A stretch of 64,000 bases of DNA, taken from positions 62,001-126,000 of the forward strand of contig NZ_JABAPM010000001.1 of assembly GCF_018913465.1 (NCBI RefSeq), written 5' to 3'. Of the stretch, positions 40,287 to 49,451 are shown one piece after another (the first letter of the stretch is position 1; the number at the start of each line of letters is the position of its first letter). The DNA is from Arcanobacterium phocae (GTDB lineage: Bacteria; Actinomycetota; Actinomycetes; Actinomycetales; Actinomycetaceae). Under the pieces are notes generated by a model. It saw nothing but the letters and a program-made list of their open reading frames with translations. It had not been told where the DNA came from and made no database searches. Both the position numbers and the translations under genes were made by a program.

Positions 40287-41166
40287 GACTTCGACGCTAT
40301 CGCAAAATGCGCGCTTACGCATAGATCTAAGCTACGACGGTAACCACTTTCACGGTTGGGCGGCTCAGCCGGGCCTAAGAACAGTACAAAACGAGCTGGA
40401 AAAAGTGTTGTCGGTGATTTTTCGTCACTCAGTGACGGTTACGGTAGCAGGACGTACAGACGCAGGTGTGCACGCCCGCCACCAGGTCGTTCACTGCGAT
40501 GTTTCCCGAGTAGCTTGGGATACCCTTCCCGGACGCTCCTCGCGGACCTCGGCAGAGTCATTAATCATGCGTGCTAACTCGATGCTGGCGCGAGTTGCTG
40601 GGTCTATATTGCCGTGGGCGCCGCGCGGTTATAGTGATGTCGTCATTCACAAGGCTGCCGAGGTGCCATCGGAGTTTGATGCCAGGTTCTCGGCTTTGTG
40701 GCGAGAGTATTCATATCGGATCGCAGATGGAGTTGCGGCGTGGGACCCACAACGCCGGGACGTTTTGTGGCTCACGGATCGGTTAGATATTGAAGCAATG
40801 AATCGGGCCGCAGTGGGGTTGCTTGGGGAACATGACTTTTTGTCGTTTTGTAAGCCGCGGGAGGGAGCTTCAACTGTTCGTACGTTGTTTGAGTTAGATT
40901 TCCTACGGCAGGGCGATTTAGTTGTGGGACGGGCGCGTGCTGATGCGTTTTGTCATTCGCAGGTGCGAACTCTGATGGGGACACTGATTGAGGTTGGGCG
41001 CGGTGCTCGCGAAGAGCGTTGGCCACAAGTGCGGTTGGAGGAGCGGTCTCGGGACGGTAACGTGATTGTCGCGCCACCGCACCCGTTAACGTTGGAATCT
41101 GTTGGGTATCCGGAGCCTGGTGAGTATGGTCCCCAAGCTTCCTTAGCGCGCCGTTTTCGGGGATAA
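40285..41166 (+). CDS. truA: tRNA pseudouridine synthase A
   Basis: 293 residues; makes pseudouridine 38-40 in the tRNA anticodon arm. The catalytic Asp is residue 59 in VAGRTDAGVHARHQ; RIDLSYDGNHFHGWAAQPG begins the fold and FCHSQVRTLMGTLIEVGRG is near the end. truA lies between rplQ and rplM, as in many bacteria, although the ROK gene intervenes. Its ATG overlaps the divergent start codon, so there is no room for a normal intergenic promoter. Confidence 0.93.
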   Translation: MTSTLSQNARLRIDLSYDGNHFHGWAAQPGLRTVQNELEKVLSVIFRHSVTVTVAGRTDAGVHARHQVVHCDVSRVAWDTLPGRSSRTSAESLIMRANSMLARVAGSILPWAPRGYSDVVIHKAAEVPSEFDARFSALWREYSYRIADGVAAWDPQRRDVLWLTDRLDIEAMNRAAVGLLGEHDFLSFCKPREGASTVRTLFELDFLRQGDLVVGRARADAFCHSQVRTLMGTLIEVGRGAREERWPQVRLEERSRDGNVIVAPPHPLTLESVGYPEPGEYGPQASLARRFRG

Positions 41167-41233
41167 ATGCCGACGACGGCACGTGGCCGTGCAAACTGTT
41201 GAGATGAATCGCACCACAGCAGGAGCTTTTCCT

Positions 41234-41262
41234 TTGACCGGAGTAGAAAATCACAGTAGAGT
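41234..41262 (+). promoter_or_regulatory. Promoter of rplM-rpsI
   Basis: TTGACC (41234-41239), a 17-nt spacer and TAGAGT (41257-41262), a near-ideal match. The leader to rplM is about 155 nt. A second TTGACC (41333) with TACTTT at 15 nt is weaker. Confidence 0.7.
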
Positions 41263-41426
41263 TTCTTAATGCTGTGCATGTTGTATGAAGATGCAATCCC
41301 ACTCGTCTCATAACAGTGCCAGCAACGTTAACTTGACCATTGGATAGGTTAGCTACTTTTCGGCATAAGCCATTGCCCAAGTAGTTAATAGAGCTATCCG
41401 CGATTAAAGAAACGAAGGCTACGCAA

Positions 41427-41870
41427 GTGCGCACGTATTCACCGAAGCCCGGAGACGTCGAGAAGAAGTGGTATGTCATTGACGCCACCGACGTTGTCCT
41501 TGGCCGTCTGGCATCTCAAGTTGCCATCCTGCTCCGTGGGAAGCACAAGCCCAACTTCGCTCCAAATGCTGATACCGGCGATTTCGTCGTGATCATCAAT
41601 GCTGAGAAGGTCGCTCTGACCGGTTCAAAGCGCGAGCAGAAGATTGCTTACCGTCACTCAGGTCAGCCGGGTGGCTTGACCGCTACGTCCTACACCGAAC
41701 TCTTGGCTGAAAACCCAGAGAAGGCCGTCATGAAGGCTGTTGCCGGCATGCTGCCAAAGAACACATTGGGACGTCAGCAGCTTTCCAAGCTCAAGGTCTA
41801 CCGTGGGGCAGAGCACCCACATGCTGCTCAGCAGCCGGAAGCCTTTGAGCTTACGCAGGTTGCACAGTAA
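41427..41870 (+). CDS. rplM: 50S ribosomal protein L13
   Basis: 147 residues. [20 protein letters not shown], the [20 protein letters not shown] segment and [15 protein letters not shown] are typical. GTG start. Followed by rpsI after 30 nt. Confidence 0.97.
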   Translation: MRTYSPKPGDVEKKWYVIDATDVVLGRLASQVAILLRGKHKPNFAPNADTGDFVVIINAEKVALTGSKREQKIAYRHSGQPGGLTATSYTELLAENPEKAVMKAVAGMLPKNTLGRQQLSKLKVYRGAEHPHAAQQPEAFELTQVAQ

Positions 41871-41900
41871 CCCCTGTCCGGAAAAAATTTAAGGAGAACC

Positions 41901-42386
41901 GTGGCTGAGACCACCGAAACCGTAGAACTTGAGGAAACCCCGAGTTCATACACCTCTGAGACCGAGGCTCCCAAGACCGGCCAGGGCGCATCCCTGACCG
42001 CACCAGGCGCAGGCCTGGGTCGTCGTAAGGAAGCAGTTGCTCGTGTCCGTCTCGTCCCAGGTACCGGCACGTGGAAGATCAACGGCCGTACCCTAGAGGA
42101 CTACTTCCCAAACAAGTTGCACCAGCAGCTTGTCAATTCACCATTCGTTCTACTTGACATCGAAGGTCGCTTCGATGTTGTCGCCCGCATCAACGGTGGC
42201 GGAACCTCCGGTCAAGCCGGTGCGCTTCGTCTCGGTGTTGCCCGTGCGCTGAACGAAATCGATCGTGATGCTAACCGTCCAGCTTTGAAGAAGGCTGGCT
42301 TCCTAGCCCGTGACGCTCGTGCAGTCGAGCGTAAGAAGGCTGGTTTGAAGAAGGCACGTAAGGCTTCGCAGTTCTCCAAGCGCTGA
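41901..42386 (+). CDS. rpsI: 30S ribosomal protein S9
   Basis: 161 residues: about 33 acidic N-terminal residues (actinobacterial extension) then the S9 fold with [17 protein letters not shown] and the C-terminal [12 protein letters not shown] whose tail reaches the P-site tRNA. GTG start after AAGGAG. Confidence 0.97.
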   Translation: MAETTETVELEETPSSYTSETEAPKTGQGASLTAPGAGLGRRKEAVARVRLVPGTGTWKINGRTLEDYFPNKLHQQLVNSPFVLLDIEGRFDVVARINGGGTSGQAGALRLGVARALNEIDRDANRPALKKAGFLARDARAVERKKAGLKKARKASQFSKR

Positions 42387-42407
42387 TTCGTTCAGTATTG
42401 GAAAACC

Positions 42408-42443
42408 AGTATGGTCCTGCCACTTTTGTGGTGGGGCCATACT
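42408..42443 (+). terminator. Hairpin after rpsI
   Basis: A 16-bp stem with several G-T pairs (42408-42423 with 42428-42443) and TTTT loop. No T-run follows, so termination may be partial. Confidence 0.6.
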
Positions 42444-42458
42444 TGTACGTTGCGGCGC

Positions 42459-42489
42459 TTGTCAGTAGTACAAGTGCTTTGTGTAATGT
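42459..42489 (+). promoter_or_regulatory. Candidate promoter of glmM
   Basis: TTGTCA (42459-42464) and TAATGT (42484-42489) with a 19-nt spacer, about 90 nt upstream of glmM. Confidence 0.4.
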
Positions 42490-42581
42490 GAAATGGCAGA
42501 AATACACTGGCTGATATCTCCCGTGTACTGAGGGCAATGTACTAGGCTTAAGTAGTTATCAGTGCAATTAGAGGAGAAATG

Positions 42582-43913
42582 ATGGCACGTCTATTTGGAA
42601 CCGATGGTGTTCGTGGGTTAGCTAATCGAGAGATCACCGCGCCGTTCGCGCTTCAACTTGGTGAGGCAGCGGCGCGGGTGTTAGCACAAAATGTTACGGG
42701 TCATCGGCCAAAAGCGATTGTGGGTCGCGATACGCGCCAGTCATCGGGAATGCTGAGTCATGCAGTGGCCGCTGGACTGTCGTCCGCAGGTGTCGACGTC
42801 GAACACGTTCGTGAGATTCCAACTCCAGGTATCGCCTATCTGACCGCTGCTCGTGATTACGATTTGGGCGTTATGATTTCTGCTTCGCACAATGCGATGC
42901 CAGATAACGGTATTAAATTTATTTCGGGCGATGGGTTCAAACTTGACGACGCTATCGAGGATGAAATCGAAGCCGTGCTTGGTCAGGAATGGGATCGTCC
43001 GATCGGCGCTGGCGTCGGTTATATGCGCGAGAACGCGATTGTCTCGGACCAGGTTTATATCGATCATTTGATTCGTTGTGGTGCCGATCTGTCCGGTCTG
43101 CGTATCATTTTGGATTGCGCAAACGGTGCGGCATCGAATGTTGCGCCAGCGGCATTGCAAGAATTGGGCGCGGACGTTTCGGTTATTAACGCCTCTCCAG
43201 ATGGTAAGAACATCAACCGTAACGCGGGATCGACTCACCCGGAGCAACTCCAAGCAATGGTTGTGGCTTCGGAAGCTGATTTCGGTTTTGCTTTCGACGG
43301 CGATGCGGATCGCTGTCTAGCGGTTAATGCGCAAGGAAAGATCGTCGACGGCGATCATATTATGGGTCTGCTTGCGGTTTCTTTGAAAGCGCAGGGTTTG
43401 CTGGCTGGTAACACACTTGTTGCTACGGTTATGTCTAATCTGGGCTTGACCTTGGCGATGCGCGAAGCCGATATTAATTTGGTGGCAACTAAGGTGGGCG
43501 ATCGCTACGTGCTTGAAGAGATGCTTGCCCACGGATATATGCTTGGTGGCGAACAATCTGGTCACGTCATTAACTTGCATCATGCGACCACTGGTGACGG
43601 CACGCTAACGGCTATTTTGGTTGCTTCAGAGATGGCTCGTCGTGGTGGAACTCTGGCTGACGCAGTTTCGTTTATTACCCGGTTGCCGCAGACTCTTATC
43701 AATGTGCCGAATGTTGATAAAGCGCGCACATCCGAAGTGATGGATGAGGTTGCGGTTGCGGAAAAGGAACTTGGCGATACTGGACGCGTATTGTTGCGTG
43801 CCTCTGGAACAGAGCCACTTGTGCGTGTAATGGTTGAAGCGCCAACTCAGGAACAAGCTGATTCGGTTGCACAGCGTCTTGCTGACGTTGTTGCGCAGCG
43901 CCTAGCATTGTAA
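42582..43913 (+). CDS. glmM: Phosphoglucosamine mutase
   Basis: 443 residues; converts glucosamine-6-phosphate to glucosamine-1-phosphate for UDP-GlcNAc. The phosphoserine loop is MISASHNAMPDNG, the Mg loop FDGDADRC, the sugar loop GGEQSGHV and the phosphate loop RASGTEPLVRVM. ATG at 42582 is 5 nt after GAGGAG; an ATG at 42579 is too close. glmS, which supplies its substrate, lies 1 kb downstream. Confidence 0.96.
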   Translation: MARLFGTDGVRGLANREITAPFALQLGEAAARVLAQNVTGHRPKAIVGRDTRQSSGMLSHAVAAGLSSAGVDVEHVREIPTPGIAYLTAARDYDLGVMISASHNAMPDNGIKFISGDGFKLDDAIEDEIEAVLGQEWDRPIGAGVGYMRENAIVSDQVYIDHLIRCGADLSGLRIILDCANGAASNVAPAALQELGADVSVINASPDGKNINRNAGSTHPEQLQAMVVASEADFGFAFDGDADRCLAVNAQGKIVDGDHIMGLLAVSLKAQGLLAGNTLVATVMSNLGLTLAMREADINLVATKVGDRYVLEEMLAHGYMLGGEQSGHVINLHHATTGDGTLTAILVASEMARRGGTLADAVSFITRLPQTLINVPNVDKARTSEVMDEVAVAEKELGDTGRVLLRASGTEPLVRVMVEAPTQEQADSVAQRLADVVAQRLAL

Positions 43914-43928
43914 AAGCTAGAAAACGTT

Positions 43929-43957
43929 GTGGGCCAGTACTCGCTGTACTGGCCCAC
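43929..43957. terminator. Bidirectional terminator between glmM and coaA
   Basis: A perfect 12-bp stem (43929-43940 with 43946-43957) with TCGCT loop, between convergent genes. Confidence 0.8.
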
Positions 43958-43994
43958 TTGCTTATTACGATTCACGACCTTACCGCGATCCACG

Positions 43995-44936
43995 TTAGAG
44001 TTTTCGAATCTGTATCTGTTCTATTGCGTGGTCTGGTCCTTTGGTCAGAATGACCGTGGCGCGGTTCTTGGTGGGGGCAATATTGTGCCGGAGGTTAGGC
44101 AGGTTGATAGCTCCCCAGATTTGCCGGGCAGTTTCGCGAGCCTGTGCATCGGTCATGCTGGCATAGTTACGGAAGTAAGAGGCTTCGTTGGTGAATGCGG
44201 TTGATCGCAGTGACAAGAATCGGTCGATGTACCAGCGTTCGAGAGCTTCTTCCGGGGCATCAACGTATATGGTGAAGTCGAAGAAGTCGGAGACGGCCGA
44301 AAACTCGTGTGCGGCTATGCCTGGGGCGGGTTGGAGAACATTGAGACCTTCAACGATAAGAATGTCTGGCTGGTCGACGACGATACGCTCACCTGGCACG
44401 ATATCGTAGGTGACATGGTTATACACGGGGGCGCTAACATTGCGCCGGCCAGATTTAACGGCAGCTAAAAATTCTAGCAGTGCCCGCCGGTCGTACGACT
44501 CTGGAAAACCTTTTCGGGTGAGAATACGCCGTTCATCTAGCACCGCGTTCGGGAGCAAAAACCCGTCAGTGGTTACGAGATTAACTTTTGGGGTCTCGGG
44601 CGAACGACTGAGCAACTCGCGAAGTAGCCGCGCAACGGTCGATTTTCCAGCTGAAACAGATCCAGCGATTCCTACGATCCACGGAACACGCAAATCTTCG
44701 AATCCTAAGAAGTTTTTCGATTCATGAAAAAGCCGTCCAGTATTACGTGCGTACATGTGCATGAGTGCTGTTAACGGACGGTAGATCGCATCGACTTCGT
44801 CAACCGTAATCGGGTCGCCTAATGCCGCGAGTTGGGCTAAGTCGCGTTGTGTTAATGGTAACTCGACGCTCTGGGCAAGTTCCGCCCAATCATGGCGATT
44901 AAATGTGACGAACGCGGAAAAATCGGTGCTGTGCAT
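43995..44936 (-). CDS. coaA: Pantothenate kinase type I
   Basis: 313 residues; phosphorylates pantothenate in the first step of CoA synthesis. P-loop GIAGSVSAGKST, the NLVTTDGFLLPN segment, KGFPESYD and the YNHVTYDI/GLNVLQPA motifs mark type I (CoA-inhibited) enzymes. The ATG at 44936 fits the family; an upstream ATG at 44972 is unlikely. Lies on the opposite strand to its neighbours and diverges from glmS. Confidence 0.95.
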   Translation of the reverse strand: MHSTDFSAFVTFNRHDWAELAQSVELPLTQRDLAQLAALGDPITVDEVDAIYRPLTALMHMYARNTGRLFHESKNFLGFEDLRVPWIVGIAGSVSAGKSTVARLLRELLSRSPETPKVNLVTTDGFLLPNAVLDERRILTRKGFPESYDRRALLEFLAAVKSGRRNVSAPVYNHVTYDIVPGERIVVDQPDILIVEGLNVLQPAPGIAAHEFSAVSDFFDFTIYVDAPEEALERWYIDRFLSLRSTAFTNEASYFRNYASMTDAQARETARQIWGAINLPNLRHNIAPTKNRATVILTKGPDHAIEQIQIRKL

Positions 44937-45039
44937 GGTTAAATTGTGGCAATAATAGGCAGATAACACCAACTTGACGGACGGTTGTCTGACAGGTTGA
45001 GTGACTTTAGGAGGACATCACCTTGTATTGTTAATCAAC

Positions 45040-46896
45040 ATGTGTGGAATTGTTGGATATATTGGCGCTCGCACGTCATTCACGTCGCAAGAAGTTGTCC
45101 TTAATGGTTTAGAGCGGTTGGAATATCGCGGATATGATTCGGCCGGTATTGCGGTCCCGTCGTCGGATCGCATCGCCGTGCGCAAACGTGCCGGTCGCGT
45201 AGCCCAGCTCCGGGCCGAATTAGCAGAGCGTCCGTTAGAGCCGGGAACAGCGGCAATCGGGCACACCCGGTGGGCGACCCATGGCGTGCCCTCAGACCGT
45301 AACTCTCATCCTCACGTATCAGCTGATAACCAGGTTGCGATAGTTCACAACGGGATTATCGAAAATGCGCCACAGCTGCGTGAAGAACTGCACGCAGCTG
45401 GTATCGAATTTCGTTCCGATACTGATTCGGAGACTATTGCGCACTTGCTAGGTCAAGCAGTGAGCCAGCACGGTGATTTAACCCGCGCGATGCGTGAGGT
45501 CGTCGCTCGACTAGAAGGCTCGTTCGCCGTTGTAGCAACGTATGTTGGACAGCCGGACCGGTTGGTTGGTGCGCGCCGTAATTCGCCTCTCGTTGTTGGT
45601 TTAGGGCAGGACGAAAACTTCTTTGGATCCGACGTCGTTGCCTTCGTTGGTCATACGCGCCGCGCGTTAGCTGTGGGGCAGGATCAGATCGTGACGCTCA
45701 CTGCGCATAGTGCTGAGATCACCGATTTTGCGGGCGTTCCAGTGGATGTGGATAGTTTCGAGGTTGACTGGAACCTCGATATGGCGTTGCATGATGGATA
45801 CGCCACGTTCATGGACAAGGAGATTCACGAACAGCCAGCCGCGGTGGCTGAAACACTTCGCGGACGCACTACTCCTGATGGGAATTTGCAACTCGATGAG
45901 TTGCGGATTGAAGAATATGAGCTCCGCGCAATCGATAAAATTATTGTGGTTGCATGCGGTACAGCTGCTTACGCCGGACATGTGGCGAAATATGCGATCG
46001 AGCATTGGTGTCGTATTCCGGTCGAAGTTGAGCTAGCTCACGAGTTCCGGTATCGGGACCCGATCGTGACGTCAAAGACGTTGATTGTGGCTATCTCACA
46101 GTCAGGTGAAACGATGGATACTCTCATGGCTATTCGCCACGCATCGGAGCAGGGTGCTCGCGTGCTATCCATTGTTAATACCTATGGCTCGACGATTGCC
46201 CGCGAATCTGATGCCGTGCTTTACACTCATGCCGGTCCGGAAATCGCAGTCGCCTCAACGAAGGCCTTTACATCGCAGATCACGGCAGCATATTTGCTGG
46301 GACTGTATTTGGCTCAACTGCGCGGAAACAAATTCACCGATGAGGTCGCTGGCTATCTAGCTGAGTTGGCGTTGATGCCGCAGCGAATGGAATTTGTGTT
46401 GGCGCAAGAAGATAAAATCCGGCAATTGGCCCGTACCATGGCCGACGTCGAATCGGTTTTGTTCCTAGGACGGCACGTCGGCTATCCGATTGCGCTTGAA
46501 GGCGCGTTGAAGCTCAAAGAGCTGGCGTATATTCACGCCGAAGGTTTTGCTGCTGGGGAGCTTAAGCACGGCCCGATCGCTCTGGTTGAGGAAGACTTGC
46601 CGGTTTTTGTTATTGCTCCGACGCCGCGTCGTCCATTGCTGCACTCGAAAGTTATTTCGAATCTGCATGAGGTCATCGCCCGGGGTGCTCGCACGATTGT
46701 GATCGCGGAAGAAAACGACACCGCAGTTGACGATCACGCCCTAGCAGTTATCAGAGTCCCACATTCGACGCCAACGTTGATGATGCCGCTGGTAACGATT
46801 ATCCCGTTGCAGATCTTTGCCTCTGAACTGGCCACCGTTAAGGGGCACGACGTAGACAAGCCACGCAACCTCGCTAAGTCAGTAACCGTTGAGTAA
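45040..46896 (+). CDS. glmS: Glutamine-fructose-6-phosphate aminotransferase (isomerizing)
   Basis: 618 residues. Cys2 (MCGIVGYIG) is the N-terminal nucleophile of the glutaminase domain, which fixes the start at the ATG at 45040. HTRWATHG and HNGIIENA follow, and the two SIS domains carry CGTAAYAGHVAK, SQSGETMDT and the C-terminal PRNLAKSVTVE. It makes glucosamine-6-phosphate for cell-wall precursors. The clear AGGAGG at 45009-45014 is 25 nt upstream, much farther than usual, so the start region is odd. No glmS ribozyme is present. Confidence 0.95.
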   Translation: MCGIVGYIGARTSFTSQEVVLNGLERLEYRGYDSAGIAVPSSDRIAVRKRAGRVAQLRAELAERPLEPGTAAIGHTRWATHGVPSDRNSHPHVSADNQVAIVHNGIIENAPQLREELHAAGIEFRSDTDSETIAHLLGQAVSQHGDLTRAMREVVARLEGSFAVVATYVGQPDRLVGARRNSPLVVGLGQDENFFGSDVVAFVGHTRRALAVGQDQIVTLTAHSAEITDFAGVPVDVDSFEVDWNLDMALHDGYATFMDKEIHEQPAAVAETLRGRTTPDGNLQLDELRIEEYELRAIDKIIVVACGTAAYAGHVAKYAIEHWCRIPVEVELAHEFRYRDPIVTSKTLIVAISQSGETMDTLMAIRHASEQGARVLSIVNTYGSTIARESDAVLYTHAGPEIAVASTKAFTSQITAAYLLGLYLAQLRGNKFTDEVAGYLAELALMPQRMEFVLAQEDKIRQLARTMADVESVLFLGRHVGYPIALEGALKLKELAYIHAEGFAAGELKHGPIALVEEDLPVFVIAPTPRRPLLHSKVISNLHEVIARGARTIVIAEENDTAVDDHALAVIRVPHSTPTLMMPLVTIIPLQIFASELATVKGHDVDKPRNLAKSVTVE

Positions 46897-46906
46897 CATG
46901 TGAGTT

Positions 46907-47740
46907 ATGGAAACATACTCGGTAACGGACCGCGATATTCAAGCTTGGTGGCCGATTCCTGCCCCGGCTGGCCATAAATATACCCGTGGCGTTTTAGGTG
47001 TGGTTACTGGTTCACGCCAGTATCCTGGAGCGGCTTTACTGGGTGTAGGCGCGGCCTTGGCATGCGGGCCGGGAATGGTACGCTATTTGGGTGATAGCCC
47101 GCTCGTTGTGCCGCGTTACCCAGAGGTAGTTACGGCACCAGGGCAGGTTCAAGCTTGGTTAGCTGGCTCAGGTATGGTTCCGGACTCGAGTGATTTTTCA
47201 CTTGTCCACCACGCCTTGGCATCCGGTCTACCTGTTGTTCTCGACGCCGGAGCCCTCACGCTGGCTTATCAAGGTCAGCTATCGCCGGTGACAGTTTTGA
47301 CACCGCATCCAGGAGAGCTAGCACAGTTGTTGCGCGCTCGCGGGCACGATGTGACACGCACCGCCGTCGAACGCCATCTTGTAGATTACGCGCATCTTGC
47401 TGCTCAAGAAACTGGAGCAGTCGTGGCAGCTACGGCTGCTATAGATGTGGTCGCACAGCCAGATGGGTATGTGTATATTCAAGAAGGTGCGACCCCGTGG
47501 CGCGGAACTGCCGGTGCCGGTGACGTCTATGCCGGAATCGTTGGCGCGCTTTTGGCTTTGTGGGAAGCAACTGGACGTAGCAGTGTGAGTGCGGGCTGGA
47601 TCGCGGCAGCAGCTGCGCATCTTCACGGGCGTGCCGCAAATCTCGCTGCCCGAGCCCACGATGGAGTTGGCTACCCGATTAAGGCGAGTAACATTAGTGA
47701 TGCGCTAGGTGAAATAATCTGGCAGGTATTGAATTCGTAA
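46907..47740 (+). CDS. nnrD: ADP-dependent NAD(P)H-hydrate dehydratase
   Basis: 277 residues of the YjeF C-terminal, ribokinase-like domain. It repairs hydrated NAD(P)H. GHKYTRGVLGVVTGS, LTPHPGELAQLL and the catalytic GTAGAGDVYAG near the C-terminus are visible. The epimerase (NnrE) domain that is often fused is absent here and no separate gene is seen. The ATG has no Shine-Dalgarno; TAACAT formed by the glmS stop lies 7 nt upstream. In Mycobacterium the same gene follows glmS. Confidence 0.88.
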   Translation: METYSVTDRDIQAWWPIPAPAGHKYTRGVLGVVTGSRQYPGAALLGVGAALACGPGMVRYLGDSPLVVPRYPEVVTAPGQVQAWLAGSGMVPDSSDFSLVHHALASGLPVVLDAGALTLAYQGQLSPVTVLTPHPGELAQLLRARGHDVTRTAVERHLVDYAHLAAQETGAVVAATAAIDVVAQPDGYVYIQEGATPWRGTAGAGDVYAGIVGALLALWEATGRSSVSAGWIAAAAAHLHGRAANLAARAHDGVGYPIKASNISDALGEIIWQVLNS

Positions 47741-47749
47741 GGTGAAACT

Positions 47750-48874
47750 ATGACGAACAAGGCTCCGGCACGTGCCTTAATATCGCGTCGCGCATTTGAA
47801 CAAAATATTGGGGTTGTCCGCCAGCATACGACATCAAAGCTGATGGCTATCGTAAAAGCTAACGGCTACGGTCATGGCGTTGAATTGATTGCACAGTGGG
47901 CGTGGGAAGCCGGAATTGATTGGCTTGGGTTGGCGCAGCTGAATGAAGCGTTAGCGTTGCGCCAGACTCATACCCATGGCCACATTTTGGCGTGGATTTT
48001 TGCTCCCGGTTCTGATTTTCAACGGGCTATTGAACAAAATATTGATCTCTCTGTGGGCGCGACGTGGGCGATTGATGAAATAGCCGCCGCAGCACGTGCT
48101 TGCGGTCGGCCAGCGCGAATTCATATTAAAGTCGATACTGGTATGACCCGTGGTGGGTTCGATCTTGATCAGTTGCCTTCAGTATTTGCTCGGGTAAAGG
48201 CGTTAGCTGCTGAGGGTATTGTTGACATTATTGGTTTGTGGTCCCACTTGGCATGCGCCGATGATCCACGTTCGGATGCGGCTACCACCGAACAAGTTGA
48301 ATGTTTCGAAGTAGCCCGTGAATATGCCCGTCAAGCGGGCGTGACGATCCCCTTGTGTCATTTAGCTGCTTCATCTGGCATTCTGTGGCATCCCCAAACC
48401 CACTACGATATGGTTCGGCCAGGAATTGTCCTTTATGGATTGAGTCCTAATCCGCAATGCGCTACGGCAAGCGATCTGGGCCTCGAACCGTTGATGACGT
48501 TGGAAGCTGACGTCATTTTGACGAGGGAAGTTCCAAGTGGGGTCGGAGTCTCGTATGGGCATACGCATATTACGGAGCAACCCACGCGATTGGCAGTTGT
48601 TCCGGTGGGATATGCGGACGGTATTTCACGGCATGCGTCGAACAAGCTTTCGGTCACGTTGAAGGGCGAACAAGCGCCTATCCGGGGCGTGGTATGTATG
48701 GACCAATTCGTCGTCGAAGCTCCAACTGCTCAAGCAGGAGATACCGCAGTTCTTTTTGGCCCGCATAAGCATGGATATTTGACTGCAGATGATTGGGCGG
48801 AAAAGACCGATACAATTAACTACGAAATCTTTTGTAATCTGGGCCCGCGCATTCCACGGATCCCAGTGGACTAA
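47750..48874 (+). CDS. alr: Alanine racemase
   Basis: 374 residues; makes D-alanine for peptidoglycan. The PLP-binding Lys is residue 36 in MAIVKANGYGHG; the catalytic Tyr lies in GVSYGHTHI; HIKVDTGMTRGG and the C-terminal NLGPRIPRIP are typical. Nine bases after nnrD and followed by tsaE, an order shared by many actinobacteria. Confidence 0.96.
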   Translation: MTNKAPARALISRRAFEQNIGVVRQHTTSKLMAIVKANGYGHGVELIAQWAWEAGIDWLGLAQLNEALALRQTHTHGHILAWIFAPGSDFQRAIEQNIDLSVGATWAIDEIAAAARACGRPARIHIKVDTGMTRGGFDLDQLPSVFARVKALAAEGIVDIIGLWSHLACADDPRSDAATTEQVECFEVAREYARQAGVTIPLCHLAASSGILWHPQTHYDMVRPGIVLYGLSPNPQCATASDLGLEPLMTLEADVILTREVPSGVGVSYGHTHITEQPTRLAVVPVGYADGISRHASNKLSVTLKGEQAPIRGVVCMDQFVVEAPTAQAGDTAVLFGPHKHGYLTADDWAEKTDTINYEIFCNLGPRIPRIPVD

Positions 48875-48917
48875 CGTATATCTGACTAATACCTGAATTG
48901 AATGAGAGAACACGGTT

Positions 48918-49451
48918 ATGATTCTGTCGATGAACGCCCCAACGGTTGCCGATATTCAGCGTATCGGTGCGGTGATTGCACAGCAGGCGCAACCTGGAGA
49001 TCTAGTTATGCTCACTGGTCCATTAGGAGCAGGCAAAACAACGATGACGCAGGGCATCGCACGCGGTCTTGGCATTACTGAGGCAGTTTCCTCGCCAACT
49101 TTCGCGATTGCTCAGGTCTATCATGGGCAGCGGTTAGATTTGGTTCATGTTGATGCTTACCGATTGAACTCTATTGAAGAAGTAGATGCATTGGATCTTG
49201 ATTCTTCGCTCGAAGAATCGTTGACAGTGGTCGAATGGGGAACCGGCAAAGCAGAGGTACTTTCTGACGAACGTATCGAGGTGTTTATCCAGCGGCCGCA
49301 AGGGTCAGACGCCGGATTAGAACCGGAAGATCTGTTCGCGGATGCACCACGTGTTCTCAAGATCCAAGCTTATGGAGAGCGCGGTGTTTCACTGCAACAG
49401 CGTCTTGCTGATGAAATCCCAGAGGCCTCGTGGGAAAACTCGGCTGAGTAA
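48918..49451 (+). CDS. tsaE: tRNA threonylcarbamoyladenosine biosynthesis ATPase TsaE
   Basis: 177 residues. Walker A GPLGAGKTT near residue 36, SSPTFAIAQVY (switch I-like), HVDAYRL and VEWGTG are the family motifs. With TsaB and TsaD it makes the t6A37 modification. The C-terminal 40 residues are an extension. The stop overlaps the next gene (TAATG). Confidence 0.93.
   Translation: MILSMNAPTVADIQRIGAVIAQQAQPGDLVMLTGPLGAGKTTMTQGIARGLGITEAVSSPTFAIAQVYHGQRLDLVHVDAYRLNSIEEVDALDLDSSLEESLTVVEWGTGKAEVLSDERIEVFIQRPQGSDAGLEPEDLFADAPRVLKIQAYGERGVSLQQRLADEIPEASWENSAE

Noticed and set aside
44960-45039. glmS ribozyme upstream of glmS
   Set aside because: The gap is too short for the ribozyme fold and none of its core is seen.
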